Shown: positions 1 through 8,690 of the stretch, in pieces | Numbering within the stretch: position 1 is the first letter of the stretch | How the letters are laid out: each line of letters opens with the position of its first letter | The notes under the pieces: model-generated | Told to the model about the DNA's origin: nothing | Database searches by the model: none | The model's input: only the letters and a program-made list of their open reading frames with translations | Origin: Bdellovibrio sp. UBA4095 | GTDB taxonomy: Bacteria; Bdellovibrionota; Bdellovibrionia; Bdellovibrionales; Bdellovibrionaceae | DNA length: 64,000 nt | Direction of reading: 5' to 3' | Assembly (NCBI GenBank): GCA_002381805.1 | Contig: DFXZ01000004.1 | Coordinates: 992,001-1,056,000, forward strand | Program-made: the position numbers and the translations under genes

Positions 1-1
1 T

Positions 2-223
2 CGGCTGACTAATGATGTGCTGCCATCGACCACTCACCGTGTGATCAATCCTCAAGATGGCAAAAATACAAGTCGTTACTCAATGCCTTTCTTTATGCAT
101 CCTCATCCGGATGCGATGCTCAGCTGTTTGCCTTCGTGTCGGGGTTCCGGTGTGAAATATCCGGATATCACCGGACATGACTTTTTGATGCAACGATTGC
201 GTGAAATTGGCTTGCTAAAATAG
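2..223 (+). CDS. 2OG-Fe(II) oxygenase, isopenicillin N synthase-like, C-terminal end only
   Basis: The gene enters from the left edge; 73 codons remain, read in frame from base 2 to the TAG at 221-223. The visible tail contains the pattern PSTTHRVINP, then SRYSMPFFMHP, which matches the last double-stranded beta-helix strands of isopenicillin N synthase/flavanone hydroxylase-type oxygenases: the H of THRV is the distal iron ligand and RYS is the 2-oxoglutarate-binding R-x-S. Substrate cannot be told from this fragment. An internal GTG at 17 is not a real start, since the frame is open to the window edge. Confidence 0.8.
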   Translation, partial: RLTNDVLPSTTHRVINPQDGKNTSRYSMPFFMHPHPDAMLSCLPSCRGSGVKYPDITGHDFLMQRLREIGLLK

Positions 224-269
224 TTCGACTGTTGATTGCCTGAGGCCAAAAATTAGCGCATAAGAGGTT

Positions 270-1019
270 ATGCAGAAAAAATATTTGGCCTTTGGACTTT
301 TGATACTCGCTCTTGTTGTGCTTTATTTTTATTTTCCATTGTCTCAAAGGCAAGAATTGCCACCTGCCGTGGCTCAACCAGCAAATGAATCAGAAGAAAG
401 TCCCGAGGATATCCCGAGGCCGCCTGAAAGCAATTCGGCTGAGGTGTCATCCGGATCTTCAGGTTTTCTTCCCACCCAAATGGAAAACTCTGTCCGTTTC
501 GAGAGCTACCAGCAACAGATGAAAGCTTTGTCGGCCTGTCTCAACATAAAAACGAGTCCATTTGATGCAAATGCAGAGATTGGTCTAGAAACGCTGCATG
601 AAGCGATTTCAGGAGATTTGGGAGCCATCGTTTCAAGAAACAAGGATTGGACTGTTACAGATATTAAAACGCCCTCTAATGAAATGCGCAGAATCTTTTT
701 TAAGAATACGCCTGACTTGGATCCCCAAGTTTTAAGTTCGGTCAAATACTACGCGTTTTCTGCGGATGGCAGCAGAAAAGAACTTCCTTTATCGAAAGAA
801 CAATCCGAGAACCCTTCCGAGACGCTCCTGGCCAGTCTCGAGGCGGATGGACAAGTGATTGCTAGATCGAACGCTTGGAGAGTTTTCTATCAGAACGGTT
901 ATGATCTTATCGCCACTGAAAAAAACGGAAGAATCTACTCTTTCGAGTTGAACCGAGATGATAAGGCGTTTCGTTGTCAGGAAAATGCGCAGGGTTCGCT
1001 GCAGTGCCGATGTATCTAG
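270..1019 (+). CDS. Membrane-anchored or secreted protein of unknown function
   Basis: This 249-residue protein begins with a short basic stretch (MQKK) and a strongly hydrophobic helix at about residues 5-22, followed by a proline, serine and glutamate-rich linker to about residue 70. The rest is a soluble domain with four cysteines near its C-terminus (one in residues 80-90, three in the last 15). That points to an inner-membrane-anchored or exported protein with a periplasmic domain. AAGAGG lies just upstream of the ATG. It follows the oxygenase by 46 bases and is convergent with valS. I do not recognise a family. Confidence 0.7.
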   Translation: MQKKYLAFGLLILALVVLYFYFPLSQRQELPPAVAQPANESEESPEDIPRPPESNSAEVSSGSSGFLPTQMENSVRFESYQQQMKALSACLNIKTSPFDANAEIGLETLHEAISGDLGAIVSRNKDWTVTDIKTPSNEMRRIFFKNTPDLDPQVLSSVKYYAFSADGSRKELPLSKEQSENPSETLLASLEADGQVIARSNAWRVFYQNGYDLIATEKNGRIYSFELNRDDKAFRCQENAQGSLQCRCI

Positions 1020-1026
1020 GAAATTA

Positions 1027-1055
1027 ATCCCGCCCTCGTTAGACAAGAGCGGGAT
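1027..1055. terminator. Hairpin between convergent genes
   Basis: ATCCCGC at 1027-1033 pairs with GCGGGAT at 1049-1055, with further pairing CTC/GAG inside. It sits in the 43-base gap between the plus-strand gene ending at 1019 and valS ending at 1063, so it can serve either. There is no strong T run, which lowers confidence. Confidence 0.45.
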
Positions 1056-1062
1056 AGATGAA

Positions 1063-3744
1063 CTATTGGAATCGAGTCAATGCATCCTGAAGGGATGCAA
1101 TTTGAATCTTCGACTGAGCAAGAAGAGCTTTGTCAGCAGCGACCACGTCTTCATCGGCATTCGCTATGAATTTTTCATTCGAAAGCTTTCCAGTCAGAGT
1201 CGAAATATCTTTGTGAAGTTTTTCGATCAGCTTGTTGATGCGCTTGATTTCTTCTTCAAAGTCGACCAGTCCTTCGAGTGGAATAATCACTTTTACATTC
1301 GCATCTTTAACGGCAACAGGAGCAACAGCACACTTCATCAAATCGCCATCGGCACCAATCTCAACTTCCTCAAGACGACCCATTGTCATAATCGCCGTGC
1401 GATTATTTCCAAGAATTTTTTGAACTTGATCATTGGTAATTCCTAGTCGAGCTTTAATTTTAAGGGCAGGACTGATTCTGTTTTCACCGCGAATATTACG
1501 AATAGCCGTGATCACTTCTTTCACAATATCAATTTCAAAGGCCGCCTGAGATGATCCCAGATTTAGGAACTCTTTGTCGTTCCGAACGTTCGGGAATTGA
1601 TCAATAATGCAGGCCTTGTCTTTAATTGGAAGCTTTTGATAGATCTCTTCCGAAATAAACGGCGCAAATGGATGTAGAAGGCGCATAATGCGATTCAGAA
1701 CCTGAGCAATCACCAGTTGGGTAGCTTGTTTCTCTGCCGCGTTATTGCCATTCAGTATCGGCTTCGTGAATTCAATGTACCAATCACAGAACTGATTCCA
1801 GATAAAGTGATAGAGCGCATTGGCAGCATCGGAAAACTTTTCTGCTTCCATGGCTTCTTCAACTTGCTTTGTGACCTCTGCTAACTTCGTAATGATCCAC
1901 TTGTCGAAAACACTGATGTCGGCCTGATTAGGAAGGGCTTTGACACCATCGGCGGGAGCTTTGAAATCTGACAAGTTAGACAAAGCGAAGCGAGCGGCAT
2001 TCCAGATTTTATTCATGAAATTGCGATAACCTTCAAGGCGTTGTTCACTGAATTTTAAGTCTTTGCCAGAGTAAAGGTGCGCAGCAAAGGTAAAGCGCAA
2101 AGCATCGGCTCCGTACTTTTCGATCATTTCGACTGGGTCGATCGAGTTACCCAGAGATTTGGACATTTTGCGACCTTGAGAGTCTCTGACCAACCCATGG
2201 ATATAAACTGTGCGGAACGGGACGTCTCTCTTGAACTCGAGTCCCATCATGATCATTCGTGCAACCCAGAAGAAGATAATGTCGTGGCCGGTGACCAGGT
2301 AACTTGTTGGATAGAAGGTTTTAAGGGTTTCCGTTTCTGTCGGCCAGCCCATGGTGGAGAACGGCCAGAGTGCCGAACTGAACCACGTATCCAAAACATC
2401 GTCGTCTTGTTTTATAGTAGTGCTATTACATTTTTCGCAAGAGGTGACATCAGTTTCGCTTACAGTGTGGTGGCCGCATCCTTCACAGTACCAAACAGGA
2501 ATACGGTGTCCCCACCAAAGTTGGCGGGAAATACACCAGTCTTCGATATTGTTCAGCCAGTGCAAATATACCTTTGTCCATGATTCTGGTTCGAAGCGAA
2601 TGGTGCCACTTTCAACAACTCGCTTAGCAGGAACTGCGAGCTGCTCCATTTTTACGAACCATTGTTCTGAAAGGTAGGGTTCTACGACTGCTCCAGAGCG
2701 CGAACAGTGACCCACAGAGTGAATATGCGGTTCCTCTTTGACTAAAAGATTCTGAGCTTTCAAGTCGTCGATAATGCGTTTGCGGGCCTCTTGAACTTTT
2801 AAACCCTTGTAAGGGCCGGCGTTGTCGTTAAGTTCAGCTTTCTTCGTGAGGATATTAATAAACTCAAGATTATGCGTTTTGCCGATCTTATAGTCATTGA
2901 AGTCATGCGCAGGAGTGATCTTAACTACTCCAGATCCGAATTCCTTGTCGACATACGTATCCGCAATGATCTTAATTTTTTTATTGATCAATGGAATGAC
3001 AACATTTTTGCCAATCAGTTTTTTGTAGCGCTCGTCCTCGGGATGCACACAAACCGCAGTATCCCCAAGCATTGTTTCGGGGCGGGTCGTAGCGATCGTA
3101 AGATAGCCAGATCCATCTTCTAGCGGATAATTGATATGATATAGGGCCCCTTTAACTTGCTTGTGCTCGACTTCCAAATCGGAAATTGCAGTCTCAAGGG
3201 GGCCAGACCAGTTCACGAGTCGTTTCCCGCGATAGATCAAACCCTTCTTGTGTAGAGTTACAAAAACTTTACGAACCGCTCTAGAGACGCCTTCATCAAG
3301 GGTGAAAACGCCGCGATCCCAGTCGCAGGAATCGCCCAGTCTGCGCATTTGGCTATAGATGCGGTCGCCATATTGGTGTTTCCAATCCCAGACTTTTTCG
3401 ACGAACTTTTCGCGGCCTAATTGATGACGGGTGACGCCGCCATCTTTTTTAAGTTCTCGTTCAACGACGGACTGAGTCGCAATGCCGGCATGATCCGTAC
3501 CAGGAAGCCACATTGTATTGAAGCCATTCATTCTTTTCCAGCGGATGAGCATGTCTTGGATCGTGTGATCCAAAGCGTGGCCCATGTGAAGGAATCCAGT
3601 AACGTTCGGTGGCGGTAAGATGATCGAAAAGGGTGGCTTTGTGGATTGATCTTGTGCTTTGAAAAAGCCTGAATTTTCCCACCACTGATAAGTGCGGCCT
3701 TCGACCTCAGTCGGATTGTAGCGATCTGACAATTGCTCTGACAT
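1063..3744 (-). CDS. valS: Valyl-tRNA synthetase
   Basis: Class I aminoacyl-tRNA synthetase that charges tRNA-Val in the cytoplasm. The 893-residue length is normal for the family. The HIGH motif is HMGH at 53-56 after PPPNVTG. The CP1 editing domain carries TTRPETMLGDTA near 219-230 and the HDFNDY segment near 280-285. A CxxC pair at about 420-423 and 436-439 suggests a zinc-binding insert. KMSKS is at 526-530. The C-terminus (about 815-893) is rich in charged residues and predicted coiled coil, as in the ValS tRNA-binding arm. It is the last minus-strand gene before the convergent gene ending at 1019; the porin terminator lies upstream, so valS probably has its own promoter in 3745-3876. 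Confidence 0.98.
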   Translation of the reverse strand: MSEQLSDRYNPTEVEGRTYQWWENSGFFKAQDQSTKPPFSIILPPPNVTGFLHMGHALDHTIQDMLIRWKRMNGFNTMWLPGTDHAGIATQSVVERELKKDGGVTRHQLGREKFVEKVWDWKHQYGDRIYSQMRRLGDSCDWDRGVFTLDEGVSRAVRKVFVTLHKKGLIYRGKRLVNWSGPLETAISDLEVEHKQVKGALYHINYPLEDGSGYLTIATTRPETMLGDTAVCVHPEDERYKKLIGKNVVIPLINKKIKIIADTYVDKEFGSGVVKITPAHDFNDYKIGKTHNLEFINILTKKAELNDNAGPYKGLKVQEARKRIIDDLKAQNLLVKEEPHIHSVGHCSRSGAVVEPYLSEQWFVKMEQLAVPAKRVVESGTIRFEPESWTKVYLHWLNNIEDWCISRQLWWGHRIPVWYCEGCGHHTVSETDVTSCEKCNSTTIKQDDDVLDTWFSSALWPFSTMGWPTETETLKTFYPTSYLVTGHDIIFFWVARMIMMGLEFKRDVPFRTVYIHGLVRDSQGRKMSKSLGNSIDPVEMIEKYGADALRFTFAAHLYSGKDLKFSEQRLEGYRNFMNKIWNAARFALSNLSDFKAPADGVKALPNQADISVFDKWIITKLAEVTKQVEEAMEAEKFSDAANALYHFIWNQFCDWYIEFTKPILNGNNAAEKQATQLVIAQVLNRIMRLLHPFAPFISEEIYQKLPIKDKACIIDQFPNVRNDKEFLNLGSSQAAFEIDIVKEVITAIRNIRGENRISPALKIKARLGITNDQVQKILGNNRTAIMTMGRLEEVEIGADGDLMKCAVAPVAVKDANVKVIIPLEGLVDFEEEIKRINKLIEKLHKDISTLTGKLSNEKFIANADEDVVAADKALLAQSKIQIASLQDALTRFQ

Positions 3745-3876
3745 TTCAAGTACCTCAAAAGGCTTAGCGGAGAAAAAATCCCCGAGATTTTCAACCGTTT
3801 GAGAGTATCAGATATGGTTCTATTACGAAAGTGAAAGGGCGCTGATGGGCCCGAGAAAAAACCTATGTGACGCCGC

Positions 3877-3905
3877 AAAAAAAGGGAGCCTCTAAGGGCT
3901 CCCTT
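3877..3905 (-). terminator. Rho-independent terminator of the porin-like gene
   Basis: A 9-bp perfect stem (3882-3890 with 3897-3905, loop TCTAAG) is followed on the minus strand by seven T (A run 3877-3883). It lies directly downstream of the gene ending at 3930 and upstream of valS. Confidence 0.85.
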
Positions 3906-3929
3906 GTCAAAGGTCTATCTGTGTGAGGT

Positions 3930-4970
3930 CTATTTCAAGAAATCAGCAAGGAGTCTCGTTCCAACTACGATCTCTTGGCGAGTCACGCGGTTACCAGTCT
4001 CTGGCTTTAACTCAACATTAGTGAAGGCAACCTGATAACGGAAATTTTTATCTGTATAAGGATAGTATTCAACAACCGCGCCGTAACCAAAGTACTTGTT
4101 CTTTTCGGCAGCTCCAGTTTCATGCTTTTCTTCAGAGGAAGTGATTTCAAGGCGTGGCATCCAATTTTCCCAGCCCAAATAGGCAATCTTTCCAACGACT
4201 GAGGTAACAGAATCAGTTTCGTTAGCACTGTCCAGCTTGAACGTGGAAACCAGATAGTCTGCGACAGCCATAAACTGGGAGCCTCTCCACATCAAGCCTG
4301 CGGCCATGAATTGGTGACGATCACCACTATTGTCACCTTTTTGCGTATGGTAGCTGAGTGTTGTTCCCAAACCTTTTTCAAAGAAGTTTCCTCTCCAAAC
4401 AACGCCCACCATAGGTGCGTCTTGGTTCACTTGGGCGGCCGCTTCGTCGATATTCTCGTTGGTAGCCAATAGGTGGAACAGGTGATTATCAGTGCTGTAT
4501 GTCGCCTTTATCCCTGTCATGTAAAGAAGGGCAGCGGTGCCGTAATTGTCACCTGGTAAATTGCCATTGGGTCCTGACTGCGTATAGAACTCAGAAGTTA
4601 AATAGAGATCTGGACTTCCATTCATGCCTTCGAAACCACCGAACTCTGTGTTCAGACGCCCTAAGGTCAAAGTGAAATTGTCGGACAGTTTATGCGAAAG
4701 GTAAGCAAGCTCGAGTGCCTTCTGAGCGTTATCTGTTTTAAGAACTGTAGCGTCTTTAGCGAAAGCCCAACGAACTCTGAAGGAGATGTCCTCGAGTACT
4801 TTGCCATTGTAGTCCAAGCGACCTGTTTTCAAATAGAATCGATTCGAGTCAGGCAAGACTGATTCTTTATAACTAGTAGAGCTGTAGTCAGCTCGCATGT
4901 CCAGATTGAGGCTTCCAGCAAACGATGTGCTTGCTAATCCAAAAGCGAGCGCGAAGAGTGTTTTTTGCAT
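3930..4970 (-). CDS. Porin-like outer-membrane beta-barrel protein
   Basis: 346 residues with a classical signal peptide (MQKTLFALAFGLASTSFAG, cleavage near residue 19). The mature part is a run of short amphipathic strands separated by polar turns: TGRLDYNGKV, ISFRVRWAFA, NFTLTLGRLNTEFGG and others. This is typical of phosphate-selective or OprP/OprO-like porins of Bdellovibrio and relatives. The protein ends in ADFLK rather than with a terminal aromatic residue, so the usual C-terminal barrel signature is weak. It is a monocistronic unit with its own terminator. Substrate is unknown. Confidence 0.75.
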   Translation of the reverse strand: MQKTLFALAFGLASTSFAGSLNLDMRADYSSTSYKESVLPDSNRFYLKTGRLDYNGKVLEDISFRVRWAFAKDATVLKTDNAQKALELAYLSHKLSDNFTLTLGRLNTEFGGFEGMNGSPDLYLTSEFYTQSGPNGNLPGDNYGTAALLYMTGIKATYSTDNHLFHLLATNENIDEAAAQVNQDAPMVGVVWRGNFFEKGLGTTLSYHTQKGDNSGDRHQFMAAGLMWRGSQFMAVADYLVSTFKLDSANETDSVTSVVGKIAYLGWENWMPRLEITSSEEKHETGAAEKNKYFGYGAVVEYYPYTDKNFRYQVAFTNVELKPETGNRVTRQEIVVGTRLLADFLK

Positions 4971-5030
4971 TTGTACGTCCTTGTTGAATATTACTTTGTG
5001 AGGTTAAGGATAACCAAAAGGGCTAGGTCC

Positions 5031-5045
5031 ATCAAAGACTTTGAT
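5031..5045. repeat. 15-bp palindrome upstream of the porin-like gene
   Basis: ATCAAAG and CTTTGAT flank a single central A. It lies about 60 bases upstream of the porin-like start codon at 4970. Its position suits an operator for that gene; no T run follows on either strand, so it is not an obvious terminator. Confidence 0.35.
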
Positions 5046-5086
5046 ATTTTATACTGATCAGCATCAGATGTATTGTTGCAGAGTAT

Positions 5087-5434
5087 TTAACCTTGGCGTT
5101 CCTTTTCCATTCCAAGAATTCCACCTTTTACCACAAACACATTGGTGAAGCCTGCAGCCTCGAGTTTTTGTGCGACCACAGGCGCTTGGCTTTCATCTTT
5201 ATCCAACACGACAAGTGCAAAATGGAAAGGAAGTTTTTTTTCTTCGACCAAGGGTACTGCAGTATCGAGTGTGCACGGAACAGTGATGTTCTCGAGGTGG
5301 CGTGCGGCCATGCCCTTGTACCAGGCACTGATGCTAGTATCGAGATCCAAAAGATAAAAAGGAACTCTGCCTTGTACAAGATTATCGAACTGAAAAAAAC
5401 CGATCTGATTAAGTTCCATGAGAGACCCTGCCAT
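5087..5434 (-). CDS. Rhodanese-fold protein lacking the catalytic cysteine
   Basis: 115 residues that look like one rhodanese domain: the second half (LEAAGFTNVFVVKGG, near 91-105) matches the conserved end of the fold. The active-site loop position, usually a CxxGxR segment after a beta strand, reads LVVLDKDESQAP, so the cysteine is replaced and sulfur transfer is unlikely. The start overlaps the MFS gene by 26 bases, so the two are probably co-translated. A role as a binding or regulatory partner of the transporter is inference. An alternative start a few codons downstream (MELNQIG) would reduce the overlap. Confidence 0.7.
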   Translation of the reverse strand: MAGSLMELNQIGFFQFDNLVQGRVPFYLLDLDTSISAWYKGMAARHLENITVPCTLDTAVPLVEEKKLPFHFALVVLDKDESQAPVVAQKLEAAGFTNVFVVKGGILGMEKERQG

Positions 5435-6635
5435 GTTCGGGCATTGATTTGTAATTCTTAAGGATAATAATTAAAGCAACTGAGGCAAGTAATGCCGAAA
5501 CCCAAAACGGTGCCGTAATTGCTATACTTCCATAAATGGCTCCGCCAATTGCGGGCCCGATGATTCGTCCTAGCGATGCCATGCTTTGGGTCACACCCAT
5601 TGCTGCGCCCTGTTCGTTAGGATCTGTGAGCAGACTGACGCTGCCAAGAATCGACGGATTCGATAGACCATTGCCTAAAGAAAGTAAAGTCATCGTAATT
5701 GCCATTATGGTCAGATTTTCTGCTACGCCAATGCCAGCAAGTCCGATAGCGAATAGAATCAGTCCCAAGCGGAGGACACGCTTTTCTCCCCACTTTGGTA
5801 AAAGCTTTCGGACCAGATAACCTTGGGTGAAAATTATTATTACTCCGATATAAGCAAAACCAAAGCTGACCTGTTTAACGTCCCAGTTAAACTTTTCGCC
5901 CATAAACAGAATGAGAGTGGCTTCCATCGCGGACATTGCTAAAGAGCTAAGCAAGAAAACAACCAAAAGGGGACTGACAGTTTTCAGCCGAAGGTAATGC
6001 CAGATAACAGAGAGTCTTTTTTTCTTTTCAGCAGAGGCGTTCTTAGAGGTAAGAGATTCAGTAAGATATTTTAATCCGAAGAGAAAGTTGGCAAAACAGA
6101 GTCCGGCAACCCACAGTGCAGAAAAAGAGGTGTCAAAATGAGGTGCCGCAGAAATATGGTGTCCCCAAACAGCAAGGCCTCCTCCCAAGGCAGGTCCGAA
6201 GACAAAGCCCAAGCCGAAAGCTGCGCCAATCAGAGCCATACCCTTCGAACGCTCGTGTTTCGGAGTAATATCAGAGATGTAGGCCGAAGCAGTCGACAAA
6301 CTGGCTCCAAAAAATCCTGCCAGCAAACGCGCAACAAAGAGCCACTCAAGGCTGCGAGCCCAGGCGAAAAGAAGATACGACAGGCCTTCTCCGACCAAAC
6401 AAAAAAGAATTATTGGTCGACGCCCCATTCGATCACTGAGGCGACCCCAAAATGGTGAAAACAAAAACTGCATCAATGAATAAATCGAAAGGAGAAGTCC
6501 CGTTTCAAGTGCGGTGGCTCCGAAATTTCGACTTAAGATAGGAATGATGGGAATCACTACACCAAAGCCTACCAGATAAAGAAAAACAGTGAAAAAGATG
6601 GTGGCTAACTGGGATTTGTTTGAAGTCTTACTCAT
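5409..6635 (-). CDS. MFS transporter, TetA-like drug:H+ antiporter family
   Basis: 408 residues, about 12 transmembrane segments. After TM2 the motif GRLSDRMGRRP (near 64-74) is the major-facilitator motif A, and the TM5 region carries the GxxxGPxxGG motif typical of 12-TM drug exporters (GFVFGPALGGGL). It most resembles the TetA/MdtG-type efflux group, exporting small hydrophobic compounds by proton exchange; substrate is unknown. It is divergent from the outer-membrane protein gene at 6659 with only 23 bases between start codons. No clear Shine-Dalgarno precedes this start. Confidence 0.88.
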   Translation of the reverse strand: MSKTSNKSQLATIFFTVFLYLVGFGVVIPIIPILSRNFGATALETGLLLSIYSLMQFLFSPFWGRLSDRMGRRPIILFCLVGEGLSYLLFAWARSLEWLFVARLLAGFFGASLSTASAYISDITPKHERSKGMALIGAAFGLGFVFGPALGGGLAVWGHHISAAPHFDTSFSALWVAGLCFANFLFGLKYLTESLTSKNASAEKKKRLSVIWHYLRLKTVSPLLVVFLLSSLAMSAMEATLILFMGEKFNWDVKQVSFGFAYIGVIIIFTQGYLVRKLLPKWGEKRVLRLGLILFAIGLAGIGVAENLTIMAITMTLLSLGNGLSNPSILGSVSLLTDPNEQGAAMGVTQSMASLGRIIGPAIGGAIYGSIAITAPFWVSALLASVALIIILKNYKSMPEHGRVSHGT

Positions 6636-6658
6636 ACGATTGTTAATATTAGGAAGTT

Positions 6659-7777
6659 ATGAAAATAGCAATTAATCTTAAGCCATGGAACCTGTTTGCT
6701 TTAGCATTTTGTCTGTCATCGTCGGTGGCGATGGCAAAGGATAACTACAGGGAGTTCAAGAGAGACCATTGGGACTTCGAACTAAGTACCGAGTACTTCT
6801 ATTCCGAAGCAAACTACACCTCTTTTGGAGAGAGTTCCTCGTCTTTACCCAGCGGTAACCACTTTCAATTGATGGATTTCTCCTTTGCGACTCGTTATAT
6901 GCCGAACAAAAAGTCTTCCTATTTTGCCATGATGAATGTGGGGGTTGCAGAAAGCAGAAATTCTTTTGCGACCCGCACTAACAGCACAATCAACAAGGTC
7001 ATGGCTGGAGTCGACTTTTTGGTTTACTCTGATCAGTTTCAGTTGATCCCCGAGGTGTCTTTGCTTTTTCCGATCGATAAGGTGGACCCGGATTCCGATA
7101 CCGTTGCCAACAATGAGGGAGTTCTGGAGCTACACACGCGCCTTCATGTGCAAAAAGATTTTGGTGGCAGTCGGGGTTACGGTTGGTTAGGTTTCGATTT
7201 CCGCAGCGAGGGGCGATCTTTTCTTTTACCTTGGGGAATCGGGTTTCAAAAGAGGATGTCGAAGTATCGGGTGGGAGCTGAAGTTTTCGGGTTTCAGAGT
7301 GTGACCGATGATACGGTCGAAAATGATACCTTGCGCAGATCTTACATTAATGCGGTCAACGCGGGATCTTTTAAATTCTATTCTGCGAATCCAGCACTGG
7401 TAGATGCTATGCTGTACGCAACCTGGTTGGCCTCGCAACAATGGAACTTTCAGGTTACAGCGGGAAACACCATCATGGGCGACAATATGGCGGCCGGATT
7501 TCATGTGGGTGCGAGTGTGCTCTATAGTTTTGATTTAACTGACGGCTATTCGAGCGAAACCTATCGCCCCATAAGCTCACCGGCGCCGCGATCCCGTTCT
7601 AATATGTATCGAGAATCCGAATTGAGCTCCGAGCGAAAAGTGCGTCAGTTTGAAGAAGATATCAATGATGGCGTTGATCAAAAGCAGTTTCGAGCTCGCC
7701 CGACTCAGAATAAAAGAAAGTCCCGAGAAGCTCCAGATGAAGATTTCGACGTGGATCTTCAGCCAAACCGAAGATAG
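6659..7777 (+). CDS. Secreted outer-membrane barrel-like protein of unknown function
   Basis: 372 residues with a signal peptide ending near SSSVAMA-K (residue 27). The mature part alternates beta-strand-like segments (WDFELSTEYFYSEANY, YFAMMNVGVAES, GWLGFDFRS) and is probably a beta-barrel or lipid-A-deacylase-like fold. The last 75 residues are hydrophilic, rich in Arg, Ser and Asp, and predicted disordered. AGGAAG precedes the ATG. The gene runs to within one base of the convergent yggU stop. I do not recognise a specific family. Confidence 0.7.
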   Translation: MKIAINLKPWNLFALAFCLSSSVAMAKDNYREFKRDHWDFELSTEYFYSEANYTSFGESSSSLPSGNHFQLMDFSFATRYMPNKKSSYFAMMNVGVAESRNSFATRTNSTINKVMAGVDFLVYSDQFQLIPEVSLLFPIDKVDPDSDTVANNEGVLELHTRLHVQKDFGGSRGYGWLGFDFRSEGRSFLLPWGIGFQKRMSKYRVGAEVFGFQSVTDDTVENDTLRRSYINAVNAGSFKFYSANPALVDAMLYATWLASQQWNFQVTAGNTIMGDNMAAGFHVGASVLYSFDLTDGYSSETYRPISSPAPRSRSNMYRESELSSERKVRQFEEDINDGVDQKQFRARPTQNKRKSREAPDEDFDVDLQPNRR

Positions 7778-8059
7778 TTAGATTTTTATTCGATTGCGAA
7801 GTTCTTCTTCGTCAATTCCAGAAATCTCCACAACCTTGTGTCGTCCGGCGTCTCCGCGGATCAAGGTGAAGTTCTTTTTAGGCATTTTTAGAACGCCGGC
7901 AAGAAATTTGATCAAGGCCTCGTTGGCTTTACCATCAACGGGTGGCGCAGTAAGCTTTATTTTAAGCTCGTCGTTATAAGGCCCGACAATTTCGTCTTTG
8001 GAAGAGTTTGGTTGAATAAAAAGGTGGAGTCGAACCCCACCTTTTGTCACTTCTATCAT
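7778..8059 (-). CDS. yggU: DUF167/YggU family protein
   Basis: 93 residues, the normal size for the UPF0235 (YggU) family. The diagnostic core IKLTAPPVDGKANEALI (near 29-45) is intact, as is the GDAGRHKVVEI segment. Biochemical role is unknown. In many bacteria this gene sits near yggS/yggT and division genes, as here. It follows divIVA by 12 bases without a clear ribosome-binding site, which suggests translation coupling. Confidence 0.92.
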   Translation of the reverse strand: MIEVTKGGVRLHLFIQPNSSKDEIVGPYNDELKIKLTAPPVDGKANEALIKFLAGVLKMPKKNFTLIRGDAGRHKVVEISGIDEEELRNRIKI

Positions 8060-8071
8060 GATTACTAAAAA

Positions 8072-8629
8072 TTACTCTGCGGATAGCGGAGAAACATTTG
8101 TCGAGCGAGACCCCGAGTTCGAATTTCCATTTCCGCCATTTTCGTTCGCAAGGTTGTGGTTAGGCAGATGCATTTGCGGCATATACTTTTCACCTTGTTC
8201 AAGAAGGGCCAAATGAGCCTGCGCGAGGGCCTTTAAGTTGGCTTCGAACTGCATGCGCATTCTCTTTAAATCTGTAACTTCTTGGTACATTTTTTTCAAG
8301 GAGTCACGAGAATCTCGAGTGATGATCTCTGCCTTTTGTTGAGCATCGGCAGTAATAAGCTTCGCTTCTCGCTCGGCGTCCTGACGTAATCTTTCAGACA
8401 TCTTAGTGGCTGTTGTTATCGTGTCTTTTAGGACCTGATCGCGCTCCTTGTATTCCATCAACGAAAGATCTTTTTCGCGCAGAGATTCTTTTAGCGCATT
8501 TCTTTCCTGGATAAGAGCTTCCATTTGGGCCGCGATTTGCTGAAGGAAATCCATAACCTCTTCAGCATCCAAGCCCATCATTTTCTTCGTGAAAGATTTG
8601 TGAGCGATATCGATAGGAGTGATTCTCAT
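8072..8629 (-). CDS. divIVA: DivIVA family polar/division-site protein
   Basis: 185 residues. The N-terminal signature ITPIDIAHKSFTKKMMGLDA matches the DivIVA/GpsB lipid-binding domain, followed by EEVMDFLQQIA and a long coiled coil (about 30-145). The C-terminal 40 residues are low complexity (Asn, Gly, Ser). DivIVA proteins bind negatively curved membrane at poles and septa and position division or chromosome-segregation partners. The start has a strong AAGGAGG seven bases upstream. It lies in a minus-strand operon with maf-yggS and proC upstream and yggU downstream. A DivIVA of this type is known in Bdellovibrio, where it affects progeny cell shape. Confidence 0.92.
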   Translation of the reverse strand: MRITPIDIAHKSFTKKMMGLDAEEVMDFLQQIAAQMEALIQERNALKESLREKDLSLMEYKERDQVLKDTITTATKMSERLRQDAEREAKLITADAQQKAEIITRDSRDSLKKMYQEVTDLKRMRMQFEANLKALAQAHLALLEQGEKYMPQMHLPNHNLANENGGNGNSNSGSRSTNVSPLSAE

Positions 8630-8690
8630 TTTGTTCCTCCTTGAACAAGTATGACTTTAGGATAAAGGTCAGCTCTGTGACTAGGCAAGA

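Noticed and set aside
958..1446. 162-codon plus-strand open frame opposite valS
   Set aside because: Lies almost wholly inside the valS coding region, has no ribosome site and no protein-like pattern.
2077..2583. 168-codon plus-strand open frame opposite valS
   Set aside because: Antisense shadow of a strongly conserved synthetase gene.
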